A stretch of 53,968 bases of DNA from an uncultured beta proteobacterium (GTDB taxonomy: Bacteria; Pseudomonadota; Gammaproteobacteria; Burkholderiales; SG8-39): NCBI GenBank assembly GCA_903928055.1, contig CAIYPG010000088.1, positions 1-53,968 of the forward strand. Reading direction: 5' to 3'. Each line of letters begins with the position of its first letter. The stretch's first letter is position 1. Position numbers and translations under genes: made by a program. The notes under the pieces are model-generated. The model was not told where the DNA came from, ran no database searches, and worked only from the letters and a program-made list of their open reading frames with translations. This document shows, piece after piece, positions 9,747 to 19,063 of this stretch.

Positions 9747-10997
9747 TTGTCCACGCACGACCCCTACGCAGCATTCCGGCGGCCCGATTTCCGCCGCCTG
9801 CTGTGCGCATGGTGCCTGTCCGGTTTCGCGAACAAGATGCAGACGCTGGCGGTGGGCTGGTACATCTACGAGCGTACCGGATCGGCGCTCGCCATCGGCT
9901 GGATCGGCCTCGCGCAATTTGGCCCCGCGCTGCTGCTGTTCCTGCCAGCAGGCCAGCTGGTGGACCGCCACGACCGGCGCACCCTGCTGAGCGTGGCACT
10001 GGGCATATCGTCCTGCGCAGCAATGCTGATGTTGCTCACCGCCCTGAACCACTGGCCGCTCGGCCTGCTTTACCTCGCCAGCGCCATCAACAGCTCCGCA
10101 CTCACGTTGAACCGGCCGGCGCGCGCATCGCTGGTGCCCACCCTGGTGCCGGGTAACGTTCTGCCGAACGCAGTCGCCTGGGCCACCGGCACATTCCAGG
10201 CCGCCACCTTCGCCGGTCCGGTGATGGCCGGCCTGATCATTGCCCTGTCCGGAGATGCCATCGTGGCATTCGGACTGAATTGCCTGCTGTATGTCGTCGC
10301 ACTGCTGATGGCCTTGCGCATCGGCGCGCGCGAAAGACCTGCAACAAGCCGCCCCGGACTCAATCTGCATGACGTGCTCGCAGGCGTAAATCATGTTCTG
10401 AAATCACGCATCATTTTTGGCAGTTTGCTGCTGGACCTCGCCTCGGCGCTGTTTGGCGGCGCCACCGCGCTGCTGCCGATCTACGCCAAGGACATCCTCC
10501 AGGTCGGCCCGGCGGGCCTGGGCTGGCTGACCGCGGCGCCGGCGGTAGGCGCCTTTTGCACCGCCGTCACCCTCGGTCGCGGCAAACCGACACAGCGCGG
10601 CGGCATGCGTTTCCTGCTGGCCATGGGCGGCTATGGCTTTGCCACCATGGTGTTTGGCTGGTCTACCTGGTTCCCGCTGTCACTGGCCGCGCTGTTCATG
10701 ATTGGCGTACAGAACAACATCAACCAGATCACCCGCCAGACCCTGATGCAGGCCCATACGCCCGACGATCTGCGCGGGCGCGCCTCCTCGGTCAACAGCA
10801 TCGTCGCGGTGTCATCAAACGAACTGGGCGCATTCGAGTGCGGCACGGTGGCTGCACTGACCAATCCGGTAGTGGCGGTCGTTTCAGGCGGCGCGATCAC
10901 CGTGCTTGCGGCCGCACTCATCGCCTGGAAATTTCCGGAGCTGCGGCGGCTGAAATCGCTGTCGCCGGAAACCATACCCCGGTCAGTCAAGGACTAG
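9747..10997 (+). CDS. Major facilitator superfamily transporter, first of three tandem paralogues
   Basis: Twelve-helix secondary transporter of the MFS_3/enterobactin-exporter-like type, probably an exporter. The reading frame is open from 9528, but a TTG at 9747 preceded by GGAGGA (9 bases upstream) gives LSTHDPYAAFRRPDF, which aligns with the start of the third paralogue (MSRHEPYAAFRIADF), so this TTG is chosen; 416 residues. The helix 2-3 loop motif is visible as GQLVDRHDRRTLL, and the central loop holds LLPIYAKDILQVGPAGLGWL, shared by all three copies. The three genes run in the same direction; the substrate is unknown. Confidence 0.85.
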   Translation: MSTHDPYAAFRRPDFRRLLCAWCLSGFANKMQTLAVGWYIYERTGSALAIGWIGLAQFGPALLLFLPAGQLVDRHDRRTLLSVALGISSCAAMLMLLTALNHWPLGLLYLASAINSSALTLNRPARASLVPTLVPGNVLPNAVAWATGTFQAATFAGPVMAGLIIALSGDAIVAFGLNCLLYVVALLMALRIGARERPATSRPGLNLHDVLAGVNHVLKSRIIFGSLLLDLASALFGGATALLPIYAKDILQVGPAGLGWLTAAPAVGAFCTAVTLGRGKPTQRGGMRFLLAMGGYGFATMVFGWSTWFPLSLAALFMIGVQNNINQITRQTLMQAHTPDDLRGRASSVNSIVAVSSNELGAFECGTVAALTNPVVAVVSGGAITVLAAALIAWKFPELRRLKSLSPETIPRSVKD

Positions 10998-11001
10998 CGC
11001 A

Positions 11002-12252
11002 ATCGCAACCGCCCCGGCCAGCGCGCCTGATCCCTACGCCCCTTTCCGACTGCCGGATTACCGCTGGCTGATCGGCACATGGTTCCTGATCGGCATGACC
11101 GTGAAAATGCAGGTCGTTGTGCTGGGCTGGGACATTTATGAGCGCACGGGTTCGGCCGTTGCCATCGGGTGGGTCGGCATTGCCCAGTTTGTGCCTTCCC
11201 TGCTGTTCTTCCTGCCGGCCGGCCAGCTTGCCGACCGCTGTGATCGGCGCACGCTGCTCGTGGCGAGCTTTGCGGTGTCCGGTGCGGCAGCCTTCCTGTT
11301 TGCCTTCGTTGCCATGGCGGACGCCGCGATCGGGTGGTTCTATCTGGCGGGCTTCACGCTCTCCATCGGCCAGGTGCTGAACCGGGCATCGCGCATGGCG
11401 CTGCTCGCCAGTGTGGTTCCGACGACGATGCTTTCCACAGCCATCACCTGGACAACCAGTGCCAGCCAGATCGCCACCTTCATCGGGCCGGCACTGGCCG
11501 GACTGCTGCTTGCCGCCAGCGGCAGCGCGATTGCCGGCTACTGGACGGTGGCCACACTCAATGCCCTTGCGCTCATCATGGCGCTGCGCATCCGCAGTCG
11601 CGACCGTCCCACCCCGGGCAACAACGCAGCTGGCGGACTGGGGCATCTGCTCGGCGGCCTCGTCCACATCTGGAAAACCCGCGTCATCCTCGGCGTATGT
11701 TCGCTCGATCTGCTGATGGTGGTATTCACCGGCGCCATGGCCCTGTTGCCGGTCTATGCGAAGGACATTCTTCATGTGGGTCCTTCAGGACTGGGCTTGC
11801 TTGCGTCAGCACCGGCCATCGGCGCAATCACCATGTTGCTCCTGCTGGGCCACATGCGGCCGGCGCGGCGACCCGGCGTGCAAATGCTGTGGGCCATTGC
11901 CGGCTACGGCGCTTGCACCGTCATTTTCGGGCTGACCACGAATTTCCTGCTCTCGCTGGCCGCGCTCGCGGCAATGGGCTCTCTGAACAGCATCGGCGTA
12001 GTCACCCGCCAGACCGTGGTCCAGGCCCACACGCCGGCACACATGCGCGGCCGTGTGGCCTCGGCAAGCGGCTTGTTCAGCAATGCCTCAACCGAGCTTG
12101 CGCAGGCTGAAGCCGGACTAATGGCGACGCTGAGCTCTCCAGTCATCACCGTAGTCTGCGGCGGACTGTTCACACTGCTGTGCGTTGCCTTGATCGCACG
12201 CGGCTTTCCCTCGGTTCGCGACCTGAAACCCCTTGCGTCGATCAGGGCCTGA
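11002..12252 (+). CDS. Major facilitator superfamily transporter, second paralogue (unusual start)
   Basis: Paralogue of its two neighbours: GQLADRCDRRTLLVAS in the helix 2-3 loop, LLPVYAKDILHVGPSGLGLL centrally and a TRQTVVQAHTPAHMRGRV segment. The first ATG in frame is at 11095 (MTVKMQVVVLG), which would delete the conserved opening DPYAPFRLPDYRWLIG and half of helix 1. That opening is encoded in frame upstream, but no ATG, GTG or TTG lies between it and the previous stop. An ATC at 11002 with AAGGA eight bases before it would give 416 residues, the same as the first copy, so I give this as the tentative start. If wrong, the gene starts at 11095. Confidence 0.75.
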   Translation: MATAPASAPDPYAPFRLPDYRWLIGTWFLIGMTVKMQVVVLGWDIYERTGSAVAIGWVGIAQFVPSLLFFLPAGQLADRCDRRTLLVASFAVSGAAAFLFAFVAMADAAIGWFYLAGFTLSIGQVLNRASRMALLASVVPTTMLSTAITWTTSASQIATFIGPALAGLLLAASGSAIAGYWTVATLNALALIMALRIRSRDRPTPGNNAAGGLGHLLGGLVHIWKTRVILGVCSLDLLMVVFTGAMALLPVYAKDILHVGPSGLGLLASAPAIGAITMLLLLGHMRPARRPGVQMLWAIAGYGACTVIFGLTTNFLLSLAALAAMGSLNSIGVVTRQTVVQAHTPAHMRGRVASASGLFSNASTELAQAEAGLMATLSSPVITVVCGGLFTLLCVALIARGFPSVRDLKPLASIRA

Positions 12253-12318
12253 TAGCATTCGACAAATGAGCCGGGCAGCCCATCCCGATAACAACAACCC
12301 CGACGACCCACAGCCCCG

Positions 12319-13548
12319 ATGAGCAGACACGAACCGTACGCCGCTTTCCGCATCGCCGACTTCCGCTTTCTGCTGGGCGCCTTGTTCATCATCAGCATGG
12401 CGCACAAGATGCAGCAGGTCGCCGTCGGCTGGGACATCTACGATCGCACCGGTTCGGCCATGGCCCTGGGCTGGCTGGGCGTGGCCATGTTCATTCCGGT
12501 GCTCGTTCTCTTCCTCCCTGCCGGCCAGGCCGCCGACCGCTTCAGCCGCCGCAGCCTGATGATGGTGAGCTTTGCCACCGCCTCGATCGCTTCGCTCGGA
12601 CTGGCCTGGGCATCCTATTCTGCCGCATCGCTGACGTGGATCTATATCGCCGTCGCGGCGAACGGCGTCGCGCAGACCATTTCACGCCCTGCGCGCGGCG
12701 CCATCATTCCCACCGTCGTCCCTGGCGAACTGGTCAGCAACGCCGTCACCTGGAGCACGGCCGCCGGCCAGATCGCGTTCATTGGCGGCCCCACTCTCGC
12801 CGGCATGCTGATCGCCACCGGCAACAGTGCCATTCCGGTCTACCTGCTCGCTTTTGCGCTCAACCTGATCGGTTTTTTCTGCGTCGCGCGCATCAGCGTG
12901 CGCAGGCGCGCAGACAACAGCGGCGCCGCACCGAACCTGAAGCACCTCCTTGCCGGCCTGGTGCATGTGTGGAAGACACGTGTGATCTTCGCCTCCATCC
13001 TGCTCGACCTGGTGGCGGTGCTGTTCGGCGGCGCAGTCGCCCTGCTGCCGATGTACGCGAAGGACATCCTGATGGTGGGCCCCACCGGACTGGGCTGGCT
13101 GAACGCCGCACCGGCCGTCGGCGCCGTGGCGTGCTCGGTCATCATGGGACACATGCCCGCACACAAGCGCGCCGGTGTCACCTTGTTATGGGCGGTTGCG
13201 GGTTTCGGCCTCGCCACGGTCGTCTTCGGGCTGTCGCACTGGTTCTGGTTGTCGCTGTTCGCGTTGTTCCTCACTGGTGCGCTGGACAACATCAGCGTGG
13301 TCATCCGCCTGACCCTGGTGCAGTTGCACACACCGGACGAATTGCGCGGTCGGGTATCCGCAGTGAACAGCGTATTCATCAGTTCCTCGAACGAACTCGG
13401 GGCCTTCCGGGCAGGCTCAATGGCGGCGTTCACCGGGCCGGTTTTCGCGGTGGTCGCAGGGGGCATCGCCATCCTTGCGATCGTTGCCATGCAGGCCAAG
13501 GCCTTTCCGGAATTGCGCCGCTTGAAATCGCTGACAAAGCCCGCCTGA
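12319..13548 (+). CDS. Major facilitator superfamily transporter, third paralogue
   Basis: 409-residue MFS transporter starting MSRHEPYAAFRIADFRFLLG. It shares with the two upstream copies the GQAADRFSRRSLMMVS loop motif, LLPMYAKDILMVGPTGLGWL and the late-loop segment LHTPDELRGRVSAVNS. About twelve hydrophobic helices are evident. The three copies clearly arose by tandem duplication, and sequence divergence is substantial, so they may serve different substrates. The downstream glycosyltransferase-like gene follows after 29 bp on the same strand and may be cotranscribed. Confidence 0.87.
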   Translation: MSRHEPYAAFRIADFRFLLGALFIISMAHKMQQVAVGWDIYDRTGSAMALGWLGVAMFIPVLVLFLPAGQAADRFSRRSLMMVSFATASIASLGLAWASYSAASLTWIYIAVAANGVAQTISRPARGAIIPTVVPGELVSNAVTWSTAAGQIAFIGGPTLAGMLIATGNSAIPVYLLAFALNLIGFFCVARISVRRRADNSGAAPNLKHLLAGLVHVWKTRVIFASILLDLVAVLFGGAVALLPMYAKDILMVGPTGLGWLNAAPAVGAVACSVIMGHMPAHKRAGVTLLWAVAGFGLATVVFGLSHWFWLSLFALFLTGALDNISVVIRLTLVQLHTPDELRGRVSAVNSVFISSSNELGAFRAGSMAAFTGPVFAVVAGGIAILAIVAMQAKAFPELRRLKSLTKPA

Positions 13549-13577
13549 CGCCGCGCTACAGACCGCCTGCCACAACC

Positions 13578-14771
13578 GTGCGCATCCTGCTGCCCTACAA
13601 CCACGGCGTCCTGCCCGGCGAGGAAACCTTCTACTCGCATTTTCATCTCGGGCTCGTGGAGGCGACGCGCGAGCTCGGCCATGAAGCCGTGCGTTTCGAC
13701 CACGCCGATGGCGTCATCATTTCCGCCGCCGAACGCGAAGCCCTGTATCGGCTGCTGGCCGGGCAGCCCTGCGACCTCGCGATTGACTTGTGCTGCTGGA
13801 GCCATTCCTTGTCGCAACAGCGCGCCTGGGATGGCACGGACACTGGCACCCCGATCTACGATGATTTTGACTGCGCCTGTGTCGGACTGCTTTGCGACCA
13901 TCCCTGGTTCCAGCCCCTGCAGGGCATGGTTTCGGCGAATGCCTGGGCCGCTGTCCCCGACCAGAATGACACCACGGCGATCGGGTTGATCTATCCGCAA
14001 CTAGCACTGCGCGGCACCGTCTTTGCGCCGCCGGGCGTGAGACAGACTGTCGCCATCAGAGCGCCGCGCGAAAAATCCATCGACGTACTCTACGCAGGCA
14101 ACCTCGACACCTCGGCGCTGGAGCGTCCCTGGCATGACCTGCCTGATGCGGCACTCCATGACGATCTGCTCGAGCGGGTGCAGGCCCATCCGCAGATGCC
14201 GCTGCATTCGCCACTGGAGGAAATCTGCCGCGCACATGGCGTGGCGCCGACGCCGGGACACCTGCAGGCCGTGCTGCAGAAGGTGGAGTACTGCCTGCGC
14301 ACCCGGCTGCGCCTGGAGGTGGTTCGTGCGGCGGCAGCCTCCGGCGTAACGCTGACCGTCGTCGGCAGCGGTTGGGACACCATGGAACTGCCGCCCAATG
14401 TCGCGGTTGGCCCGCGGGTGGGCTATCAGGCATTTCTCGACATCGCGGCGCAGGCCCGCATCTGCATCGATGCGTCAACCTACCGGCATGGCGCAAACGA
14501 CCGGTTGTTCACTTACACCGCCAGCGGTGCGGTCTGTTTCACGAACGCGGCAGGCTACCTCGCCGAATCGTTCGCCCCGGGGAGCAATGACGGTGGCGGA
14601 CTGCATTTCTATTCAACGCTGGCACTCGACGCGCTGGGCCCGGAGATTCGCAGGTTGCTGGATTCCCCCGCGCGTCTGCGCGAGGATGCGGAGCGCGCAC
14701 GCGCAACCACGCTGGCCCGGCACACCTGGCGGCAGCGGCTGGACGACATCATCACCGCAGTTGCCCCCTAG
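13578..14771 (+). CDS. Glycosyltransferase-like protein (CgeB type)
   Basis: 397-residue protein starting at GTG 13578 (VRILLPYNHGVLPGEETFYSHF); the open frame runs far upstream inside the transporter gene but only this start yields a sensible N-terminus. It looks like a two-domain GT-B protein: an N-terminal nucleotide-fold half with IDVLYAGNLDT at mid-protein and a C-terminal half with GVTLTVVGSGWD, a PRVGYQAFLDIAAQARICID segment and GANDRLFTYTASGAVCFTNA, which resembles the donor-binding region of CgeB/glycosyltransferase-family-1-like proteins. The product and acceptor are unknown. Cotranscription with the transporter genes is possible. Confidence 0.65.
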   Translation: MRILLPYNHGVLPGEETFYSHFHLGLVEATRELGHEAVRFDHADGVIISAAEREALYRLLAGQPCDLAIDLCCWSHSLSQQRAWDGTDTGTPIYDDFDCACVGLLCDHPWFQPLQGMVSANAWAAVPDQNDTTAIGLIYPQLALRGTVFAPPGVRQTVAIRAPREKSIDVLYAGNLDTSALERPWHDLPDAALHDDLLERVQAHPQMPLHSPLEEICRAHGVAPTPGHLQAVLQKVEYCLRTRLRLEVVRAAAASGVTLTVVGSGWDTMELPPNVAVGPRVGYQAFLDIAAQARICIDASTYRHGANDRLFTYTASGAVCFTNAAGYLAESFAPGSNDGGGLHFYSTLALDALGPEIRRLLDSPARLREDAERARATTLARHTWRQRLDDIITAVAP

Positions 14772-14777
14772 CCGCAG

Positions 14778-15143
14778 TCATCGACAGACGAGGTTCCCGG
14801 ATCGGGTATCGACCGGCCGCGAGCAGTCCTGCACGCTGACACGCGGCGGCAGCGCATTGCCCGCCGCATCGGCAACAGGCGTGCGCGATCCATCCGGAGC
14901 AACGCGGAAATAGCGCAGCCCGTCGGCCAGCATCAACCCGATGATGAGTGCAGCACCCAGCCGCGCATCGCCTGAAACCTGGAGGCGCGATGTGGTTGTC
15001 GTGGTACCCGGAGTCACATTGCCGACCGCCACATTGCCCGCTGTCGCATTGCCCGTATTCACGCTGTATCGCGCGCCGCCACAGCCTGCAAGCCCGATGG
15101 CCACGACCAGAAATAAAACCAGGAATATTATCGATTTCGACAA
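14778..15143 (-). CDS. Small predicted lipoprotein
   Basis: 121-residue product with a signal peptide MSKSIIFLVLFLVVAIGLAGC whose LAGC is a good lipobox, so Cys21 should be lipidated. The mature part begins GGARYSVNTGNATAGN and has a short Gly/Asn/Val/Thr-rich repeat (NATAGN, NVAVGN, NVTPGT), then a hydrophobic stretch LGAALIIGLMLADGL and a C-terminal pair of cysteines. No family recognised. It is convergent with the glycosyltransferase-like gene (6 bp between stops). The region just upstream of its start is AT-rich, which suits a promoter. Confidence 0.75.
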   Translation of the reverse strand: MSKSIIFLVLFLVVAIGLAGCGGARYSVNTGNATAGNVAVGNVTPGTTTTTSRLQVSGDARLGAALIIGLMLADGLRYFRVAPDGSRTPVADAAGNALPPRVSVQDCSRPVDTRSGNLVCR

Positions 15144-15185
15144 AATATCGTTTTTTAAAGCAAATTTACGATGAAATTGTAGTCA

Positions 15186-15842
15186 TTAAATTCCGGCCCT
15201 CTGCAGCACGGTATCAGCCACATAGGGATTGGATTCACGTTCGTCTCCAAATGTGGACAGCGGCCCGTGCCCCGGGATGAACGTCACGTCATCGCCCAGC
15301 GGCCACAACTGCGTGGTGATGGAACGGATCAGCGTGTCGTGGTCACCACGCGGGAAATCGGTGCGGCCGATGGAGCCCTGGAACAGCACATCGCCGACCA
15401 TCGCGAGTTTGTGCTCCCGGTTGAAGAAGATCACATGCCCCGGCGTATGGCCCGGGCAATGGCGCACCTCCAGTGCCACTTCACCAAAGCGCACGACGTC
15501 GCCACCCGCCAGCCAGCGGTCGGGCGTGAACGCCGTCGCGCCAACAAGGCCGTAGCGCGGCGCATTCAGCGGAATGCGCTCAATCCAGAACTGGTCATCG
15601 GGATGCGGCCCTTCGATCGGCACGCCAAAACGCTTTGCCAGCAGCGACACGCCGCCGGCATGGTCGGTGTGGCCGTGAGTGACCAGGATTTTTTCCAGCG
15701 TGCCGCCCAGCTTCTCGATGAGCGCAACAATGTCATCAAGGTCGGCGCCCGGATCAACCACGGCGGCCTTCCCGGTTTTCTCGCAGACCAGCACCGAGCA
15801 GTTCTGCTGCAGCGGCGTGACGGGAATGACAGACACTTTCAT
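15186..15842 (-). CDS. Metallo-beta-lactamase-fold hydrolase, glyoxalase-II-like
   Basis: 218-residue cytoplasmic protein of the YcbL/GloB-like group, probably a thioester (hydroxyacylglutathione-type) hydrolase. The two-metal site is complete: THGHTDHAGG, His in CPGHTPGH, Asp in VGDVLFQGSIGRTDF and His in IPGHGPLSTFGDE. Length is typical for the short YcbL form, which lacks the glutathione-binding tail domain. The start ATG at 15842 yields the usual MKVSVIPVTPLQQNC opening with the LxQNC motif. It is divergent from the thiolase, 181 bp away. Confidence 0.9.
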   Translation of the reverse strand: MKVSVIPVTPLQQNCSVLVCEKTGKAAVVDPGADLDDIVALIEKLGGTLEKILVTHGHTDHAGGVSLLAKRFGVPIEGPHPDDQFWIERIPLNAPRYGLVGATAFTPDRWLAGGDVVRFGEVALEVRHCPGHTPGHVIFFNREHKLAMVGDVLFQGSIGRTDFPRGDHDTLIRSITTQLWPLGDDVTFIPGHGPLSTFGDERESNPYVADTVLQRAGI

Positions 15843-16023
15843 TGCCGGACTCTCGGACTCAATATCGATGTCCTATTCTACCGGCGGCCCCCGCCTCCAG
15901 ACTGCAGTCCACCGCGAATGGGGCTTGGCGCTAAAATAGCAGGCAATACACAACAGATACGGCGACCCGCTTTCCGACCTTCACGGCGGCGCCCACATCC
16001 CAAAGGTCACAAAGGAGATCCAC

Positions 16024-17220
16024 ATGAGACGAGCAGCAATTGTGTGCCCGGTGCGCACGGCGGTGGGCAGTTACGGCGGCACGCTGCGCCCATTCGGCGC
16101 GGAGAAGCTCGGTGGCCACATCATCAAGGCGCTGCTCGAACGGAGCGGCATGGATCCGGCACGCATTGACGACGTTGTGTTCGCTCAGGGTTATCCCAGC
16201 GGCGAGGCCCCGGCCATCGGCCGCTGGGCGGCGCTGGATGCCGGCCTTCCCATCGAAGTGCCTGGCTGCCAGGTGGACCGGCGCTGCGGCGGCGGACTGC
16301 AGGCCGTTCTCAATGCCGCAATGATGGTGCAGACCGGCGCGGCCGATGCGGTCATCGCCGGCGGCGCAGAGAGCATGAGCAATGTCGAGTACTACACGAA
16401 CGAAATGCGCTGGGGTGCGCGCATGGGATCGGTGAAGTTCCATGACCGGCTGGAACGCGGCCGCGAACTGTCGCAGCCGGTGGAGCGCTTCGGCAAGATC
16501 GCCGGCATGATCGGCACCGCCGAGAACGTCGCCAGGGAATGCAGCATCACACGCGAGGAATCCGACGCCTATGCGCTGCGCAGCCAGCAGCGCGCCGCAG
16601 CCGCCTGGGCCGCCGGCAAATTCAAGGATGAAGTCGTCGCAGTGCCGGTTCCGCAGCGGAAGGGCGACCCGGTCAATTTCGACAAGGATGAAGGCTTCCG
16701 TCCGGATGTCACGCTGGAAGCGCTCGCCAAGCTCAAGCCCATCATGAAGGATGGCATCGTCACCGCGGGCAATGCCAGCCAGCAGAACGACGCTGCCGCC
16801 GCCTGCCTGATCGTGGCCGAAGACAAGCTGGCCGAACTGAAACTGGAACCCATGGGCTACCTCGTCGGCTGGGCCGTCGCCGGATGCAATCCCGCCACCA
16901 TGGGCCTGGGCCCGGTGCCGGCAGTGAAAAAACTGTTCGCGAAAACCGGCTTCGACTTCAGCAAGCTCGACCTCGTTGAACTCAACGAAGCCTTTGCCTG
17001 CCAGGTGCTGGGCGTGCTGAAGGGCTGGAACTGGAATGATCCGGACAAGCTGAACGTCAACGGTTCGGGCATCTCGCTCGGCCACCCGATTGGCGCGACC
17101 GGCGTGCGCATTCTCGCCAGCCTGATGCATGAAATGAAACGCCGCAATGCGCGCTATGGCCTGGAAACCATGTGCATTGGCGGTGGCCAGGGGATTGCGG
17201 CGATCTTCGAGCGGGCCTAG
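16024..17220 (+). CDS. Thiolase-family acetyl-CoA acyltransferase
   Basis: 398-residue thiolase that would condense or cleave acyl-CoA. The nucleophile Cys88 sits in DRRCGGGLQAV (CGGG where many thiolases have CGSG), with GGAESMSN after it. The second-half motifs are NEAFACQVLG, GSGISLGHPIGATG with the catalytic His, and METMCIGGGQG with the second catalytic Cys. AAAGGAG eight bases before the ATG supports the start. The family covers degradative and biosynthetic thiolases, which I cannot separate here. It is the last ordinary gene before the selenoprotein region, and a CoA-transferase occurs later in that region. Confidence 0.9.
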   Translation: MRRAAIVCPVRTAVGSYGGTLRPFGAEKLGGHIIKALLERSGMDPARIDDVVFAQGYPSGEAPAIGRWAALDAGLPIEVPGCQVDRRCGGGLQAVLNAAMMVQTGAADAVIAGGAESMSNVEYYTNEMRWGARMGSVKFHDRLERGRELSQPVERFGKIAGMIGTAENVARECSITREESDAYALRSQQRAAAAWAAGKFKDEVVAVPVPQRKGDPVNFDKDEGFRPDVTLEALAKLKPIMKDGIVTAGNASQQNDAAAACLIVAEDKLAELKLEPMGYLVGWAVAGCNPATMGLGPVPAVKKLFAKTGFDFSKLDLVELNEAFACQVLGVLKGWNWNDPDKLNVNGSGISLGHPIGATGVRILASLMHEMKRRNARYGLETMCIGGGQGIAAIFERA

Positions 17221-17310
17221 GAAATATCGCTCCTCAGATGTCGTTCAAGGTGTTGATGCCGGCAGCAGGATTCTGCAGCGGCATTTGTTCGGAGCAGGGT
17301 GGCTCGAAGT

Positions 17311-19044
17311 TCAATCGGGCCCCCGCTTCGCCGGCAGCGCCACCGCCTTGGTGACGGCATAGCCACGCAGGCCGCTGGGCGCGAACACATAGGCGTTGTT
17401 GCGTAGCGGATCGCCGGTCACCACAATCTGATAGTCCTCTGGCGTCCAGACCAGGGGTACCGGCCGCTCCGGGTCCGCAGAATCGCCGAACACCTTCGGA
17501 ATTTCACCGGCCTGCGCCTTGGCCGCCAGGTCGCAGCCTGGAATCAGCTGCGACCAGTCGCTCAGGATCCGCTGAAACTGGCTGGCTGAAATTCGAGCAT
17601 GCTCAAACAGGTATTGCTTCACGTCCTGCTTGGAGATGCCGGCTTGGGCAAAGGTTTCCACCAGGATGGGCGTCAGCAGCAGCAGCGGATGCAGCTTGCC
17701 CAGGCCTGCTCCAACGGTGAAGCAAAGCTGCCAGGAGATCTGCCTCACCATCGCATCCGCCAGATAGGGCAGCATCTGCGTACGCGGGTCGCCCGACACT
17801 GTTGCCACCACATTGCCACCGGTGTAGTTGGCGATGGTCACGCTGTTCTGCCCGTCTTCAAACCCCCGGTCGGCGCTGAATGAGGACCAGCCATTGGCCC
17901 TGATGCAGTCGCCGTTCTCGGCCACCACCACGCGCCAGGTATTCCCGTAGGTGGCCTTGTCATTCTGGTGCAGCCTGAAGCCGGCGACGTTGCGCAGGTA
18001 CAGCCGCCAGAACCTGCCGATGGAAGTGTTGGGCATGATGCCGTCGCGCATCACCCCTTGCGTGAAATTAAAACCCAGGTCCTTGACCATGGGGCCGGAG
18101 ACAATCACCAGCGTCTCACCGCCCGGCGTGGCCCCGCTGTGCTCCACACCGAAGCGAGGATCGGCCAGTGCCTCCACCATTGCCACCAGCAGCGGCATGT
18201 ACTCCGGACGGCAGCCGGCCATGACGGCATTGACAGCCACGCTCCAGATCGTGGCCTGGCGTTGCTCGGGCAGCAGTGTTCCCAGGCTTTCGTCCGGCTG
18301 CCTGTCGGTCCGGCGCAGAAAGGATTCGATCTTCTCCAGCGTCGGCGGCACGATGGGCAGCCCGTCGCTCCATTCACGCTCGTAGAAATGGGCGTTCACC
18401 GCATCGAACCCGCCAGTGAAGACAATGTCGCGGGCACCCGGCTCGCCCTTGCCGGCCGACTCGGGCGCTGCAACGCGGGTGAGATTGGCGATCACCTGCT
18501 CCAGCGTCGCCTCCAGGATGTTCTGCTTCAGGACTTCACGGCCCTGCACCGCGATATGGCCACACGCCACGGCAACCGGCAGGTTCATGGCAAGACCGCC
18601 ACTCACCGCCTTGGCCTGCTGCACGAAGCCTTCGCAGATCAGCGAGGACGTGGGAATGCCTGCTGCCTCGCACACTGCACTGGCCCGCAACACGGCGGGC
18701 GTGCAACTGCCTCAACAACCCATCCCGGACAGCACTGCATCCGCACCCAGTTCCTTCAGCCGCGCCGGCAGGCCGGCCACCACCTCGCGCTCGTCATTGC
18801 CATGGATGCTGCCGAACTCCGCCCAGTTGATGAAGCTGATCCCGGGGTATTTCTCCTTGAGCGCCGACTCGAGCGTCGCGTAGACCTCGTCGCCGCGAAA
18901 CAGATAGCCCCACAACAAGGCGATCTTCTTGCCGGCCAGTGTCTCCAGGCGATGCGCAAGGGGCCGGTTCTTCCGGCCGGGCTTGGGAGCGCTGGGCCAG
19001 TAGACCGAATACTGGCCATCGTGATTGGTATCTACCATTTGCAT
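17311..19044 (-). CDS. UGSC-motif selenoprotein S1 (class B), in-frame TGA = selenocysteine
   Basis: Two abutting ORFs (19044-18712 and 18693-17311) are in the same frame, parted only by TGA at 18714-18712. Reading it as selenocysteine gives 577 residues with Sec111 in SGMGCUGSCTPAVLRAS. The N-terminal part (residues 1-110) has TLAGKKIALLWGYLFRGDEV, the C-terminal part has WSDGLPIVPPTLEKI, NAVMAGCRPEYMP and TSIGRFWRLYLRNVAGF, all conserved in the three other class B copies. No signal peptide, so cytoplasmic. It fits a UGSC-motif (seleno)protein family; the reaction is unknown, and the C-U-G-S-C motif suggests a redox site. The ATG at 19038 has better ribosome-binding spacing (GGGA six bases before) and would shorten it by two residues. 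Last gene of the tctC-tctC-S1 unit. Confidence 0.88.
18683..18714 (-). promoter_or_regulatory. Selenocysteine UGA and bacterial SECIS hairpin of S1
   Basis: TGA at 18714-18712, then 11 nt, then GCCCGC (18700-18695), loop CGTGTT, and GCGGGC (18688-18683). The 6-bp perfect stem carries G then U early in the apical loop, about 18 nt after the UGA, which is inside the range of known bacterial SECIS elements recognised by SelB. The same stem is present in S5, S6 and S7. Confidence 0.82.
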
Positions 19045-19063
19045 TCCCGTATTTGTATTCCCG

